Assembly: GCA_002310215.1 (NCBI GenBank)
Contig: DBYR01000014.1
Location: 1-64,000 of the forward strand
DNA from: Bacteroidales bacterium UBA1181
GTDB lineage: Bacteria; Bacteroidota; Bacteroidia; Bacteroidales; Paludibacteraceae
Reading direction: 5' to 3'
Length of the DNA: 64,000 bases
A program made the translations under genes and the position numbers. The notes beneath the pieces were generated by a model. It did no database searches, was not told the origin of the DNA, and was given only the letters and a program-made list of their open reading frames with translations. Positions 8,717-19,800 of this stretch are shown piece by piece. How positions within the stretch are numbered: position 1 is the first letter of the stretch; every line of letters begins with the position of its first letter.

Positions 8717-9493
8717 TTATTGGTTAGCGTCTTTGTCAATTAAGTCACCGAGCGGGTATTGAGGGAACATGTTCTCCTCCATCCACTTGTTAGCCTTCTC
8801 AGGGGTGAGTTTCCAGCCCGAAGAGCAAGTGGAAACTACCTCCACGACGTTAGCGCCGCCCTTGCCGTCCATGCAGTTTTCGAAAGCCTTTCTGATGGCC
8901 TTCTTGGTCTTGCGGACAGCCGCAGCGGTTTGCACGCTTTGGCGGGTCACGTAGCGGGTACCTTCCAAGTCTTTCAGTTGGTTGGTGATCTTCAGCGGAT
9001 AACCATTCAATTTCACGTCACGTCCGTAAGGGCAGGTGGCGGTCTTCATGCCTTCGATGGTCGTAGGGGCCATCTGACCACCCGTCATACCATAGATACC
9101 GTTGTTGATGAAGATGATAGCGATGCTCTCGCCACGGTTGCAGGCGTGGATAGTCTCAGCCGTACCGATGGCGGCAAGGTCACCGTCACCCTGGTAGGTG
9201 AAGACCAGTTTGTTCGGGCGAAGGCGCTTGATGGCCGTTGCCAAGGCAGGTGCGCGGCCGTGCGCAGCCTCTTCCCAGTCGATGTCGATGTAGTTGTAGG
9301 CGAAAACCGCACATCCCACAGGGGTGACACCGATCGTGTCCTCTACTAAGCCCATCTCCTCGATAACCTCGGCGATCAGCTTGTGAACGACACCGTGGCT
9401 ACAACCCGGACAGTAGTGCATTGGGTTGTCGTTCATGATATCCGGTTTCTTGTAGACCAGATTCTCGGGTTTTATGATATCTTCTAAAGCCAT
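8717..9493 (-). CDS. korB: 2-oxoacid:ferredoxin oxidoreductase, beta subunit (TPP-binding)
   Basis: The 258-residue thiamine-diphosphate-binding subunit. Visible motifs are HYCPGCSHGVVHK near the N-terminus, the TPP/Mg2+ motif YQGDGDLAAIGTAETIHACN and FINNGIYGMTGGQMAPTT. It carries out the decarboxylation step together with KorA. The conserved cysteines include the CPGC pair. The gap to korA is 21 bases. Confidence 0.92.
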   Translation of the reverse strand: MALEDIIKPENLVYKKPDIMNDNPMHYCPGCSHGVVHKLIAEVIEEMGLVEDTIGVTPVGCAVFAYNYIDIDWEEAAHGRAPALATAIKRLRPNKLVFTYQGDGDLAAIGTAETIHACNRGESIAIIFINNGIYGMTGGQMAPTTIEGMKTATCPYGRDVKLNGYPLKITNQLKDLEGTRYVTRQSVQTAAAVRKTKKAIRKAFENCMDGKGGANVVEVVSTCSSGWKLTPEKANKWMEENMFPQYPLGDLIDKDANQ

Positions 9494-9514
9494 TTTCTTT
9501 TTCGATTAAGTGAA

Positions 9515-10594
9515 TTACATCAATTTAGTCTTCACTGCGTTCACGATCTCGTCTGGGGTGAAGACGATACCGCCCAAGCGTCCATAATGCTCAACAGGAA
9601 CCTTTCCGTTGACAGCCAAGCGAACATCCTCGACCATTTGGCCGGCGTTCAACTCTACGGACAACATGGCTTTCACCTTGTTGGCGTATTGTGCGATGAC
9701 CTTGGTAGGGAAAGGCCACAGGGTGATCGGGCGAAGGAGTCCCAACTTGATACCCTCGGCGCGCGCCATCTCGCATGCCTTTTGGCAGATGCGGGCGGAG
9801 CATCCGAAGGCTACCAACAAGTACTCCGCATCGTCGCAGAGGATCTCCTCGTAGCGTACCTCGTTCTCCTCGATTGTCTTGTATTTAGCTTGGAAGCGGA
9901 GGTTGTTCTGCTCCATCACCTCTGGCTTCAACTCCAGGGAAGTGATGATGTTGTTCTTGCGGGACATCTTCCTTCCGGTAGCCGCCCAAGGACATTGTTT
10001 CTCAACCTCTTCGTCGGTTCTTCTTGGCTTGTAGTCAGGCAAAACCACCTTCTCCATCATCTGTCCGATGACACCGTCCGCCAAGATGATCGCAGGGTTT
10101 CTGTATTTGAAGGCCAGATCGAAGGCCAATCCCACGAAGTCCGCCATCTCCTGTACGGAAGCAGGGGCTAAAGCGATCAGACGATAGTCTCCATGTCCAC
10201 CGCCCTTGGTGGTCTGGAAGTAGTCCGACTGGCTAGGCTGGATCGTACCCAAACCTGGTCCGCCACGCATCACGTTGACGATCAAGGCAGGCAACTCGGC
10301 GCCCGCCAAGTAAGAGATACCCTCCTGCATCAGGGAAACACCCGGGCTGGAAGAGGATGTCATGACTTTTTTACCTGTGGCGGCTCCACCATACACCATG
10401 TTGATGGAAGAGACTTCACTTTCTGCTTGTAGCACTACCATACCTGTCTCTTTCCAAGGCTCCACCTCCATGAGGGTCTCCATAACCTCGGATTGAGGAG
10501 TGATGGGGTAACCGAAGTAACCATCGCATCCGCAGCGGATCGCGGCGTGTGCGATCGCCTCGTTACCTTTCATTAATCTTACTTCTTCACTCAT
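9515..10594 (-). CDS. korA: 2-oxoacid:ferredoxin oxidoreductase, alpha subunit
   Basis: The 359-residue alpha subunit. It begins with the pyrimidine-binding domain (LMKGNEAIAHAAIRCGCDGY, FGYPITPQSEVMETL) and includes the phase-transition region TSSSSPGVSLMQEGISYLAG and GGPGLGTIQPSQSDYFQTT. The C-terminal transketolase-like domain contains LLRPITLWPFPTKVI. The length and motifs are those of a stand-alone KorA rather than a fused PFOR. It is cotranscribed with korD upstream (gap 7 bases) and korB downstream. Confidence 0.92.
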   Translation of the reverse strand: MSEEVRLMKGNEAIAHAAIRCGCDGYFGYPITPQSEVMETLMEVEPWKETGMVVLQAESEVSSINMVYGGAATGKKVMTSSSSPGVSLMQEGISYLAGAELPALIVNVMRGGPGLGTIQPSQSDYFQTTKGGGHGDYRLIALAPASVQEMADFVGLAFDLAFKYRNPAIILADGVIGQMMEKVVLPDYKPRRTDEEVEKQCPWAATGRKMSRKNNIITSLELKPEVMEQNNLRFQAKYKTIEENEVRYEEILCDDAEYLLVAFGCSARICQKACEMARAEGIKLGLLRPITLWPFPTKVIAQYANKVKAMLSVELNAGQMVEDVRLAVNGKVPVEHYGRLGGIVFTPDEIVNAVKTKLM

Positions 10595-10601
10595 CTCTAT
10601 A

Positions 10602-10829
10602 TTAATCTATTTTTGTTTTGTACACTGAAATACATCCATCCGGACATACGATTCCACAACTTGCGCAGCCTACGCATGCGTCCTCATTAGCCATGATGGC
10701 GTAATTGTAACCTTTCGCGTTAACTTGTTTGGACATCGCCAACACGTTGGCAGGGCAAGCGACCACGCACAATTGGCATCCCTTGCATCTGTCTTTGTTA
10801 ACCACAACAGCTCCTTTGATTTTAGCCAT
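10602..10829 (-). CDS. korD: 2-oxoacid:ferredoxin oxidoreductase, ferredoxin-like delta subunit
   Basis: The 75-residue iron-sulphur protein carries two 4Fe-4S motifs, CKGCQLCVVACP (about residues 15-26) and CVGCASCGIVCPDGC (about 52-66). It passes electrons between the Kor catalytic subunits and ferredoxin. It is the first gene of the leftward korDABC operon. Upstream at 10866-10873 (minus strand) TAATTTCG resembles the -7 element TAnnTTTG, but no good -33 element is seen. Confidence 0.9.
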   Translation of the reverse strand: MAKIKGAVVVNKDRCKGCQLCVVACPANVLAMSKQVNAKGYNYAIMANEDACVGCASCGIVCPDGCISVYKTKID

Positions 10830-11002
10830 TTTTCTTACTGTTTATTATGTCGTTTTTTAATAGTCGCGAAATTAGTTTTTTTTTCTGTAAAAAGGAAATT
10901 AAATTTTCCGAGGTGTTTTAGCCTCCATTCAATAGCCTCCCTTTCCTGCGCTTGCCATGCAATGATTTGATATTCAGTGTTTCCCGGCGCAAAGGTGAGG
11001 GC

Positions 11003-11836
11003 CTATTTCCTCATTATGCCTAAATATTCGTCCAACTCCTTTTGTGACCATTTCTTGTTCAGATTAACGATGTTGTCTTTGTCTTTGAAAGGAGGGAACT
11101 TCGTGTAGAAGGTCAGTCTGCGGAAGTGGTGGTGGAAGATACCTCCCACAATGGATAATGGTTTGATATCCTTGCCCTCTTTGTTTAGTTTCATCGTCTG
11201 TAGGTACATGTCGAAGTCTGGCGCTTCGACCGTAGGGTCCCATTGCCCTCCGACCATTTCGAGCCCCTGCTTGTCCATGATGACGGCCGAGCCGGAAAAA
11301 CCTATCCTCAGGTTTAGTTTGTGTCGGTTCCATACCTCTTCGCAGAACTTTTCCCAGTTGCATCCGTAGCATAGTTTTATCATCGTTTTCAGGGCTAGTT
11401 TTCCTTGCCCCATGATAAATTTTGTCGGGTATTTGATATGCTTCCAGTGGCGGGAGAGTTTCTTGGTCTCCTCTTTGGTCGCCATACGGTCATTGCTGGC
11501 GAGCGATAGGATATGATACCCATCTTTCCCTAAAACCTGCAGCAATCGGCTGTCCCAGTGCGGAGAGAGGACGATGTCGTTGTTTAAGAATGCATAAACG
11601 TCACCCTTGGCCGCTTTGATGCCAACGTTTTGGCAATAGGAATATGAGTAATTACCGTCATTTTCAATCACATGCACGTTGTCTCCTAATGATTTGAAGA
11701 ACTCGGTGCTTCCGTCCGTTGAACCGTTGTCAATAATGATGAGTTCAAACTCTGAGTCTGTGTTCTTGACAATGGAATCGTAGTAGATACGGTTCATTGC
11801 TAATTGATTGTAAATCGCAGTGATAATGCTTATCAT
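11003..11836 (-). CDS. Glycosyltransferase family 2
   Basis: A 277-residue GT-A glycosyltransferase. The N-terminus ISIITAIYN, the IIIDNGSTDGSTEFF nucleotide-binding region, AKGDVYAFLNNDIVLSPHWD (metal-binding NND in place of DxD) and a C-terminal W-P-x-F-D-like segment (QWDPTVEAPDFDMYLQ) are typical of GT2. There are no transmembrane segments, so it is cytoplasmic or peripheral. No other polysaccharide genes flank it, so its acceptor cannot be inferred. It is transcribed away from tamB. Confidence 0.85.
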   Translation of the reverse strand: MISIITAIYNQLAMNRIYYDSIVKNTDSEFELIIIDNGSTDGSTEFFKSLGDNVHVIENDGNYSYSYCQNVGIKAAKGDVYAFLNNDIVLSPHWDSRLLQVLGKDGYHILSLASNDRMATKEETKKLSRHWKHIKYPTKFIMGQGKLALKTMIKLCYGCNWEKFCEEVWNRHKLNLRIGFSGSAVIMDKQGLEMVGGQWDPTVEAPDFDMYLQTMKLNKEGKDIKPLSIVGGIFHHHFRRLTFYTKFPPFKDKDNIVNLNKKWSQKELDEYLGIMRK

Positions 11837-12036
11837 ATAATGTTATTATTTCGGTTCTATCCTTGTCGGTCTTTAATCAAGATATCCACAATTTTGTTGT
11901 TTGCAAAGGTATGGAAAAAATGGGAATGTGCAACCCTTCGCAATAGGTCGCCCAACGGGTTTCCTCCCCATTTTGCCCTGTGTTAACGAAAATAATCTTT
12001 TTTTATAGTTATTTTAACGCTATAGGGGCTTTGTTT

Positions 12037-12068
12037 TTCGTTATAATCGTGTATATGTACTATCTTTG
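12037..12068 (+). promoter_or_regulatory. Promoter of tamB
   Basis: TATCTTTG at 12061-12068 matches the Bacteroidota -7 consensus TAnnTTTG. TTCG at 12037-12040 sits 20 bases upstream in place of the -33 TTTG. The start point would be near 12075, leaving a very short leader before the ATG at 12084, so this tamB mRNA may be nearly leaderless. Confidence 0.6.
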
Positions 12069-12083
12069 TACGATTATATTGGA

Positions 12084-15000
12084 ATGAAGAAACTGACGTA
12101 CATATTGCTGTCCATATTAGGAGTGATTTCTTTGTTGCTCCTCTTGGGTTATGCGGCCCTGCAGAATGATAGAATCCAGCGTCGGGTGGTTTCTTCCCTG
12201 ACCGAGAGCCTTTCCAAACAGGTCGGTAGTGAGATTGGCATGGATCATATCGACTGGTCTTTCCCTAATAGCTTTGTCCTTCAGAATGTTTATATCCATG
12301 ATTTGCAAGGGGATACGATGCTTGCTTGGGATAGGGCAAAGGTGACGATTGATTTGATGAAACTTTTTTCGTCCACGATTTCTTTTCGAACGGTACAATT
12401 TTCGGGTATGAGGGCGAACCTTTCCGTGGATTCGCTGCAGGTCCCTAATTTCCAGTTCTTTGTGGATGCGTTTAAACCGAAAGAGGAGGACGATTCCCTC
12501 TCGTGGCAGTGGTCCATGAACATTGAATCGATTGCATTTAACCAAAGTAATATTACGTATCGAAACCCGTACAAAAAGGATGTCGTCGGCAAGTTGAATC
12601 CTAACGACTTGAATGTTAGTGATATAAATGGAAGGGTCTACGTTAGCTCCTTTTTGGGTGATTCGGTGCATCTCTATGTTGACAATATCTCCATGCAGGA
12701 GAAGTCGGGTTTGGTGGTGGACACGATTTCGGCGGTCCTTGACATCAACACTGACCGTATCTACGTGAAGGATTTTGTGTTAGCGACTCCTCGGAGTCAT
12801 CTACGTTTCGATCAGATAGTGGTCAACCATGATAATTTCAAGGCGTTTGACGATCCGATGAACAGGCTTCGAGGGGTGATCAACATTGCGCCGTCCGTTC
12901 TCCATCCTGCTGATTTCTCCTCCCTGCATCCACCTTTGGATGTGCTTTTTGATGATGTGAGGATCAGTGGTTCGATTAAGGGGGCGCCGAATGACCTCCA
13001 AGTGAATGGCATGAACATTTCTTATGGTGCGGATACGAAGTTCCAGGGAAGCGCATGGTTGCGCAATATATACCCGGACACCAAGAATTTTTACATCGAT
13101 GCGAATGTGAATCGGCTTTCCTCTTCTCCGTTGGAACTTGCCGACATCCTCTATGTCGCCATCGATCGGGAGGTTTTGTTGCCTCGCTCGTTGGACTCGT
13201 TAGGGGTGGTCTCCTACCAAGGAGTGCTGAAGGGTTCGTTGCAGGATCTGTTGGCCAAGGGAGTCGTCTCTTCTGTCGCAGGCGACATGAAGGTTTCTGC
13301 GACGTTCCAATCGCCCGACTTGCAGTTGAATAGTTATAAGGCTGTGGGTGAGATAAGTGCGCATAATTACCATTTGGCGGATGTCTTTGGCCCATCTTCC
13401 CAGTTGGGGGATGTCACGATGGGTTTGAACATCGGTTTGCATAAACTGTCTGACCGTAATTTTGTGCTGGACGCAGAGGGTAAGGTCGATTCCTTCACCT
13501 ATAAGGGGTATTGCTATGAGAATATTCGCTTGAACGGACGATTCGACGGGGATGGCTTCGATGGGGAGCTCATCATGAGTGATAAGAATGCGGAAGTGAA
13601 TTTCTCGGGTAAGGCGGATTTCAAGAAGCATGACATGCCTATTTTCCACTTCTCGTCTCATGTTGATAGGTTGAATTTGAGTGAGACCAACCTCGTGACG
13701 AAATATGATAAAGCCAGTGTTTCGTTTGATGTGGAGACTAATATCGTCGGTAATTCCATAGACAATATCGAAGGGTCGCTTTCCTTGGATAATGTCGTGT
13801 TTGTCAACGGAAACAAGGAACTGGACATCCATAATCTGAGCATTGCCGCCACGGTGGAGAACCGTAGACGTAAGTTGTCTATCTACTCGGACTACATCAA
13901 TGGTAGCGTGGTGGGACAATATCAATTCTCCACAATCGGCAAGTGTTTTCATAACTTAGCGCACCGCTATCTGCCTTCCATCGTAAAGGAGGAGGCTCTC
14001 ACGCCGGAGAAGAAGAGGGTCAATGATTTCACGTTCGATTTTGTCATCGACAACACGGAACCGATTAACGATGCGTATGAAATGCCTCTTTCCATTTTGG
14101 AGGAGACGCGTGTGAGGGGCTTCTTGAATGATTCCACGAATAAGTTCCGCCTTAGGGTGGAGTCCGATCAACTGCAGTATGGCAACAAGATACTGACCGA
14201 TATGATGTTCCTCGCGGAGAATCCGGGAGATAACCTGAAGGCGATGATGCGTACCACTTGCCAGTCTGCCAACGGCCGCCGAAACCCATATTTCTTCTCG
14301 ATAAACACGCTAGCCGCCAACGATTCGTTGGATTTCAAGTATACTTTCAGCAACACGGGCGACGTCACTTATAGCGGTTCCTTGTTGGTGGATGCCCATT
14401 TCAAGGATTTCACGAAAGGGGAGGGCCTCGTGGCTGATTTCCACGTTAAACCTTCGTCCATTATCCTTAACGATGTGGAATGGTTGGTTCATGACAGCCG
14501 TATCAATCTGGACAGGAAAAGGTTGGAAGTGGATAGCTTCTATTTCAACCATGGCTCACAGTTCTTGTGTGTCAATGGTGTGAATTCTCCGTCTTATAAC
14601 GATAGTGTCAACGTCCATTTCAGTGATATGAAATTGGATTATATCAGTGACATCATCAATAACAAGGATATTACGTTTGATGGGGTGTCTGATGGCGACA
14701 TCTTCCTGTTCGATGCGTTGGGGTCGCCTCATTTCAACGGAGACCTCTATGTCTACGATGCGACCATCAATGGCTATACGGTGGGCGATTTGTCTGTCAA
14801 ATCGGCTTGGTTGGAACGTCAGAAATGTATAGGCTTTAAGTCTAAACTGCTTACCCTATACGATGACCAACTCTATCGTTCCGACTTGTCCGGTGGGGTC
14901 TTCTTGGGGGATGATTCCCTCTATATCGAAGGAAATCTGAAGAATGTGGACATGAAGTTCCTTCGCCATTACCTACGTAATGTGATGCCGAACAACACGG

Positions 15001-16682
15001 GTACCGTCAGCGGCATCGTGAAGGCGTATGGAAAGTTCGGCCATATCGGTTTGTCTGGCACTCCTTATGTGCGCGACATGGCCTTCGACATTGATTATTT
15101 GAACACCTCCTACGTCTTGTCGGACACCGTTTATCTGACGCCGACCACGATTCGCCTGAACCAGACGGCTGTCTATGATGTGGAGGGTAATTACGCGGTG
15201 CTCTCTGGCCTGCTGCTGCATGATGGGTTCCGTAACTTCAAGTATGCTTTCGATATGAGTTGCGATAAGTTCCTCGCCTTGAATACGCAGGAGGAGGACA
15301 ACGAGACGTTCTTCGGGAAGGCGTACGTGACGGGTGGGGCGAATATCTCAGGAAACTCGGATAGGGTGAACATCAATTTGAATTTGGTGACTCAAAAGAA
15401 CACGTTGCTGACCATCCCGGTGGAGGGAACTTCGTCCACCAAGGAATGTAAGTTTATATCTTTTGTGGAATCTGACGAAAACAAAACTATGTCCGAGAGG
15501 CGTCGCTCCCGCCGGGAACGCTTGCGTAAGATCAGGGAGAGCGTCGATGACTCTCCTACGCAGATCGCAGTGGATGCTCGGGTAGTCGCTACGCCTGACG
15601 CTCAAGTCCAAATGATCATGGATGCCCAACAAGGTGACTTGATCAGGGCGTTCGGCTCGGGTAATCTCCATTTGACGTACGACTCCAGGGATAATGATTT
15701 CAAGATGCATGGTAGTTACGAGATCGAAAAGGGTGATTATCTTTTTACCATTCAAAGCGTCATATCGAGGAAGTTTGATATCAGCAGTGGTAGTACGGTG
15801 AGTTGGACGGGTAACCCGTACGACGCTTTTATCGATATCCGCGCGCAGTATGGACTAAACGCCTCCCTCACAGATATCATCGAGGATCCGCACCTGCGTT
15901 CCACCCCTACGCCTGTCCATTGTTTGCTGGATCTGAAGGGTACGATCTCCCAACCTATCATTAAGTTCGACATCGATTTGCCTAATTCGGACGATGATGT
16001 GCGCGGTAAACTGAAGAGTGTGATCAATACGGAGGAGGCTGTCAACCGAAACGTGGCTTCCCTTCTTGCCTTGGGCCATTTCTACACGATGGACAAGTCT
16101 ACGCTCTCCAGCGTCACCACGACGGAGCTCTCCTCCGTCGGATTCTCCACGCTCTCCTCCCAACTCTCCAACTGGATCTCGAAGATGAGCCGGGATATCA
16201 ATATCGGACTGAACTATAAGCCTACCACCACGACGACTGACGGAACGAGCGCTTCCAGCGAGTTCGATGTGGCGCTCTCCACACAACTCTTTAACGATAG
16301 GTTGATGCTGAATGGTAACTTCGGATACAGGGACGAGGCGGATGAGGCTTCCAATATCTCGAATAGTATCGTGGACTTCGATATTGAGTATAAACTGACC
16401 AAGTCCGGACGTTTCAGAACGAAGGCTTTCAACCGTTCCAACAACAGTTACTTCAAACAAGCGGCCAACACGCAAGGTGTGGGCATAGTCTACCATGAGG
16501 ATTTCGACACCTTCTCGGGTTTGATGAAGTCCTATTGGAACGGTGTCAAGGGCGTCTTCAAAAAGGATGATGAGGAGGAGAAGAAAGAGGGACAGAAGGG
16601 CGAGGAGAAGAATAAGAAGGATGAGAAGGCTACGCCTGCCAAAGAGGAGGGCGTGACGGACGAGGATGAGGCGAAGAATTAA
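12084..16682 (+). CDS. tamB: Translocation/assembly module TamB
   Basis: A giant inner-membrane-anchored periplasmic protein of the TamB/AsmA-like type, thought to bridge the envelope in outer-membrane protein assembly or lipid transport. From the ATG at 12084 there are 1532 residues. I chose this start because it opens the membrane anchor (MKKLTYILLSILGVISLLLL); the frame continues 18 bases upstream only to a TTG. The middle is a long beta-helical region. The C-terminal DUF490 domain includes SYEIEKGDYLFTIQSVISRK and SWTGNPYDAFIDIRAQY. The last 50 residues are an unusual Lys/Glu-rich tail, probably disordered. The gene stands alone; a 200-base gap follows. Confidence 0.93.
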   Translation: MKKLTYILLSILGVISLLLLLGYAALQNDRIQRRVVSSLTESLSKQVGSEIGMDHIDWSFPNSFVLQNVYIHDLQGDTMLAWDRAKVTIDLMKLFSSTISFRTVQFSGMRANLSVDSLQVPNFQFFVDAFKPKEEDDSLSWQWSMNIESIAFNQSNITYRNPYKKDVVGKLNPNDLNVSDINGRVYVSSFLGDSVHLYVDNISMQEKSGLVVDTISAVLDINTDRIYVKDFVLATPRSHLRFDQIVVNHDNFKAFDDPMNRLRGVINIAPSVLHPADFSSLHPPLDVLFDDVRISGSIKGAPNDLQVNGMNISYGADTKFQGSAWLRNIYPDTKNFYIDANVNRLSSSPLELADILYVAIDREVLLPRSLDSLGVVSYQGVLKGSLQDLLAKGVVSSVAGDMKVSATFQSPDLQLNSYKAVGEISAHNYHLADVFGPSSQLGDVTMGLNIGLHKLSDRNFVLDAEGKVDSFTYKGYCYENIRLNGRFDGDGFDGELIMSDKNAEVNFSGKADFKKHDMPIFHFSSHVDRLNLSETNLVTKYDKASVSFDVETNIVGNSIDNIEGSLSLDNVVFVNGNKELDIHNLSIAATVENRRRKLSIYSDYINGSVVGQYQFSTIGKCFHNLAHRYLPSIVKEEALTPEKKRVNDFTFDFVIDNTEPINDAYEMPLSILEETRVRGFLNDSTNKFRLRVESDQLQYGNKILTDMMFLAENPGDNLKAMMRTTCQSANGRRNPYFFSINTLAANDSLDFKYTFSNTGDVTYSGSLLVDAHFKDFTKGEGLVADFHVKPSSIILNDVEWLVHDSRINLDRKRLEVDSFYFNHGSQFLCVNGVNSPSYNDSVNVHFSDMKLDYISDIINNKDITFDGVSDGDIFLFDALGSPHFNGDLYVYDATINGYTVGDLSVKSAWLERQKCIGFKSKLLTLYDDQLYRSDLSGGVFLGDDSLYIEGNLKNVDMKFLRHYLRNVMPNNTGTVSGIVKAYGKFGHIGLSGTPYVRDMAFDIDYLNTSYVLSDTVYLTPTTIRLNQTAVYDVEGNYAVLSGLLLHDGFRNFKYAFDMSCDKFLALNTQEEDNETFFGKAYVTGGANISGNSDRVNINLNLVTQKNTLLTIPVEGTSSTKECKFISFVESDENKTMSERRRSRRERLRKIRESVDDSPTQIAVDARVVATPDAQVQMIMDAQQGDLIRAFGSGNLHLTYDSRDNDFKMHGSYEIEKGDYLFTIQSVISRKFDISSGSTVSWTGNPYDAFIDIRAQYGLNASLTDIIEDPHLRSTPTPVHCLLDLKGTISQPIIKFDIDLPNSDDDVRGKLKSVINTEEAVNRNVASLLALGHFYTMDKSTLSSVTTTELSSVGFSTLSSQLSNWISKMSRDINIGLNYKPTTTTTDGTSASSEFDVALSTQLFNDRLMLNGNFGYRDEADEASNISNSIVDFDIEYKLTKSGRFRTKAFNRSNNSYFKQAANTQGVGIVYHEDFDTFSGLMKSYWNGVKGVFKKDDEEEKKEGQKGEEKNKKDEKATPAKEEGVTDEDEAKN

Positions 16683-16882
16683 GGACTGAAAACGTGGATG
16701 AATTTGCTTCTGTAACTTTTCCTTTTCATCTTTAACTATTTTTAGTTTGCGGATTTGAAAGACTATTCCTATTTTAGATGAATTAAATTCATTATTTCCG
16801 ACGAATTTGATATTTCATGGAGGGTGTCGATGGCTCTGCTTAGGAATCAATGCGCCTTCTGTTTTTTTAACATTTATTCTTT

Positions 16883-19800
16883 ATGCGTATGAGGGGAAAT
16901 AGACTCATTTTAATCCTTTTGTTTCTGTCGTTCGTCTCGACAAGTGTTTTCGCCCAATTGGGTCTTCCTACGATAAAATCATCCTCTGAAGGGGGTAAGG
17001 ATATTGAGCTCAGGGAGTTAATGGTTAATGTGGATGTGGTCGGGAATGTAGCCACTACCACGTTCGACATGACATTCTACAACCCTACGACAAACACCCT
17101 GGAGGGAGAGTTCAATTTTCCTCTGGAGGAGGGGCAGACGGTCTCCCGTTATGCGCTCGACATCAACGGTAAACTTCGGGAAGGGGTTGTCGTCGAGAAG
17201 GAGAAGGGTAGAGTGACCTTCGAAAAGAAAGTGCGTGAAGGAGTTGACCCTGGTCTGATGGAGATGACGGCGGGCAATAATTTCCGGACCCGCATATATC
17301 CTTTCTCTTCAAAAGGAACCCGCCATGTGGTGGTGGCTTGCGAGCAAGAGCTGACCACCTCTAACGGTAAAAGGTATTATCGTCTGCCGATGCAAACGGA
17401 TTCGAAGATTGAAACCTTCGCTCTTAAAATCGATGTTAGGAATGAACAAAACGAACCAATTGTCTCCAAAGGCTCCATCGACGATATCTATTTCAGTCCT
17501 AAGGATCATGGATTTACATCACAGATAGTTCGTAAGAACATCACCTTGAAGAAGGGCCTTTTCTTGGAGTTGCAGCAGTCGGATTTCCCGAAGATTTATA
17601 TGGAGAATGAGGCTTTCAACACCTATTTCTACCTCTATTCACCGATAAAGCCTAAAACAGTTCTGAAGAAAGAGAAACCGAGCGGGGTGACGGTGGTCTA
17701 CGACGTCTCTTCATCCTCGCAGGATAGGAATCTGGATAGGGACTTCGATTTCTTGGAGAGTTATGCCCAAGCCCAAGGTATATCGAATGTACGCTTGGTG
17801 ACTTTCAGTTACAGGCAGCATCTCGATACGACGTGCAAAGTGAAGGATGTCAGGAAGATCATCCGCACCGATACCCCTGTGTTCGACGGGGCGACCCAAT
17901 TGGGTAGTGTTGACCTCTCGAAATATGGGACGGGCGAAATCCTCTTCTTCTCAGATGGAATGGGTAATATAGGGAAGGACTCCCTCTCGAAGGCGAAGGG
18001 CTCGGTGATAACCGTTAATTCGAACCCTATGGCTGACCATAATTACTTGAGATTTATTGCCTTGAAGAATGGGGGCACTTACATTAACCTCTGTTCCTTG
18101 AACAATGCGGAGGCCGTGAAATTATTGACCCATCAAGAATTCCAATTCATTAAGGCGAAGTATGACGCAGACCAGATCTCGGAGGTTTATCCTTCCGTGC
18201 CCACCCGTGTCATCGAGTCTTTCTCCATCTCTGGAATCATGAAGACGAAGGAGGCGGATATCACCCTCTACTACGGCTTTGGCAATCGTGTGACGGATAG
18301 TGTGACTTGTCATGTCTCGACCGTTGATCCTGCCCTTGCTAACAATGTGAAACGAATGTGGGCACAGAAAAAATTGGCGGAGTTGGATTTCGAATCGGAA
18401 AAGAATAAGCGGGAGATTATAGAGTTGTCTAAACAACATGGCATCGTCACCCGTAACACCTCTCTTATCGTCTTGGAAACCGTATGGGATTATGCGCGTT
18501 ATGAAATTACTCCTCCTGATGAATTGAAGGATCAATATTTTAGGTTAATGGCCAATCGACCGAAGTCTGCTCAGGCCGATACTTTCTATAGATATAACAT
18601 TCTTGCCGCAAGAAAAGACTTCTTGCGATGGTGGGATCCTGAATATAATCTGAAGGCGAAACCTTCATTCGACACCGTATCGACGGTAGGATCGTCTGTG
18701 CGAATCAGGGGCGTAGGGTCCCTTGTCGCACAGCCGGAAGAACCGGTTATCTTGGCAGATGAAATGCAAGTCGATGAAGATTCGGGCGAATTTGAGGAGG
18801 TTACGGTTGTTTCTGATTATGGCAGAATGAGGAAAACAGACGTGACGGGTTCTACTTCGCAAGTGCACGCCGAGGATCTTCGTGTGGCGCCTCAGTCAAG
18901 TCTGGAAAATGCCTTGGCGGGTCGTGTTAGTGGAGTCAAGGTTAACTCTGCTGAGTCATCGCGGAGAAGTTCGCGACAGAGGAAAGGAGACGGTTCTTCT
19001 GCCTCATCCGTAGACGGTAGTGGGGATGGCTCTATTCAGATCCAGTATTGGAATCCTGATGTCCCGTATCTTTCCAAGTTGAAGTCTGTCAGGTCGGAGC
19101 AGATGTATGACGCATATCTGAAAATGAAACCTAAATATGCCCTCTCCCCATCGTTCTATTTGGATGTGGCGGAGTATTTCCATCGGGAGAAGCAGACTGA
19201 TGCGGCGATCCGTATCTTGTCCAACTTGGCGGAGCTGAAGCTGGAGGATGCGGAGGTGGCCCGTTCCTGCGCCAATAAGTTGGTGGAGTTCAAATCGTAT
19301 GAGTTGGCGGCTTCCGTCTATGAACGTGTGGTTAAGATGAGAGGCGAGGAACCGCAGTCCTACCGTGATCTGGCGTTGGTCTACATTGAATTGGGAGAAT
19401 TGCAGAAAGCGGCCGACTTGCTCTATAAGGTGGGCTTCTCCAATTGGGATGGCCGTTTCATGAATATTCAGCAAATAGCCATCAACGAGTTGAACGCCCT
19501 TATCGAGTTGAATCCAGGCAAAATCGACACGTCAGCCTACGACAAGCGCTTGTTGGGTAATTGCCCTGTAGATATCAGGATTATCCTCACATGGAACACC
19601 GATGATTGTGACATGGATCTTTGGGTGACCGATCCGAATGGGGAAAAGTGTTATTATGCGCATAGGCAGACTGCTATCGGTGGTAGGATTTCTGATGATA
19701 TAAGGAGGGGATATGGACCGGAAGAGTTCTGTTTGAAGAAGGCCATTAAGGGAGAGTATCTGATTCAGGCGAATTATTACGGAACGAACAGCCAAAAACA

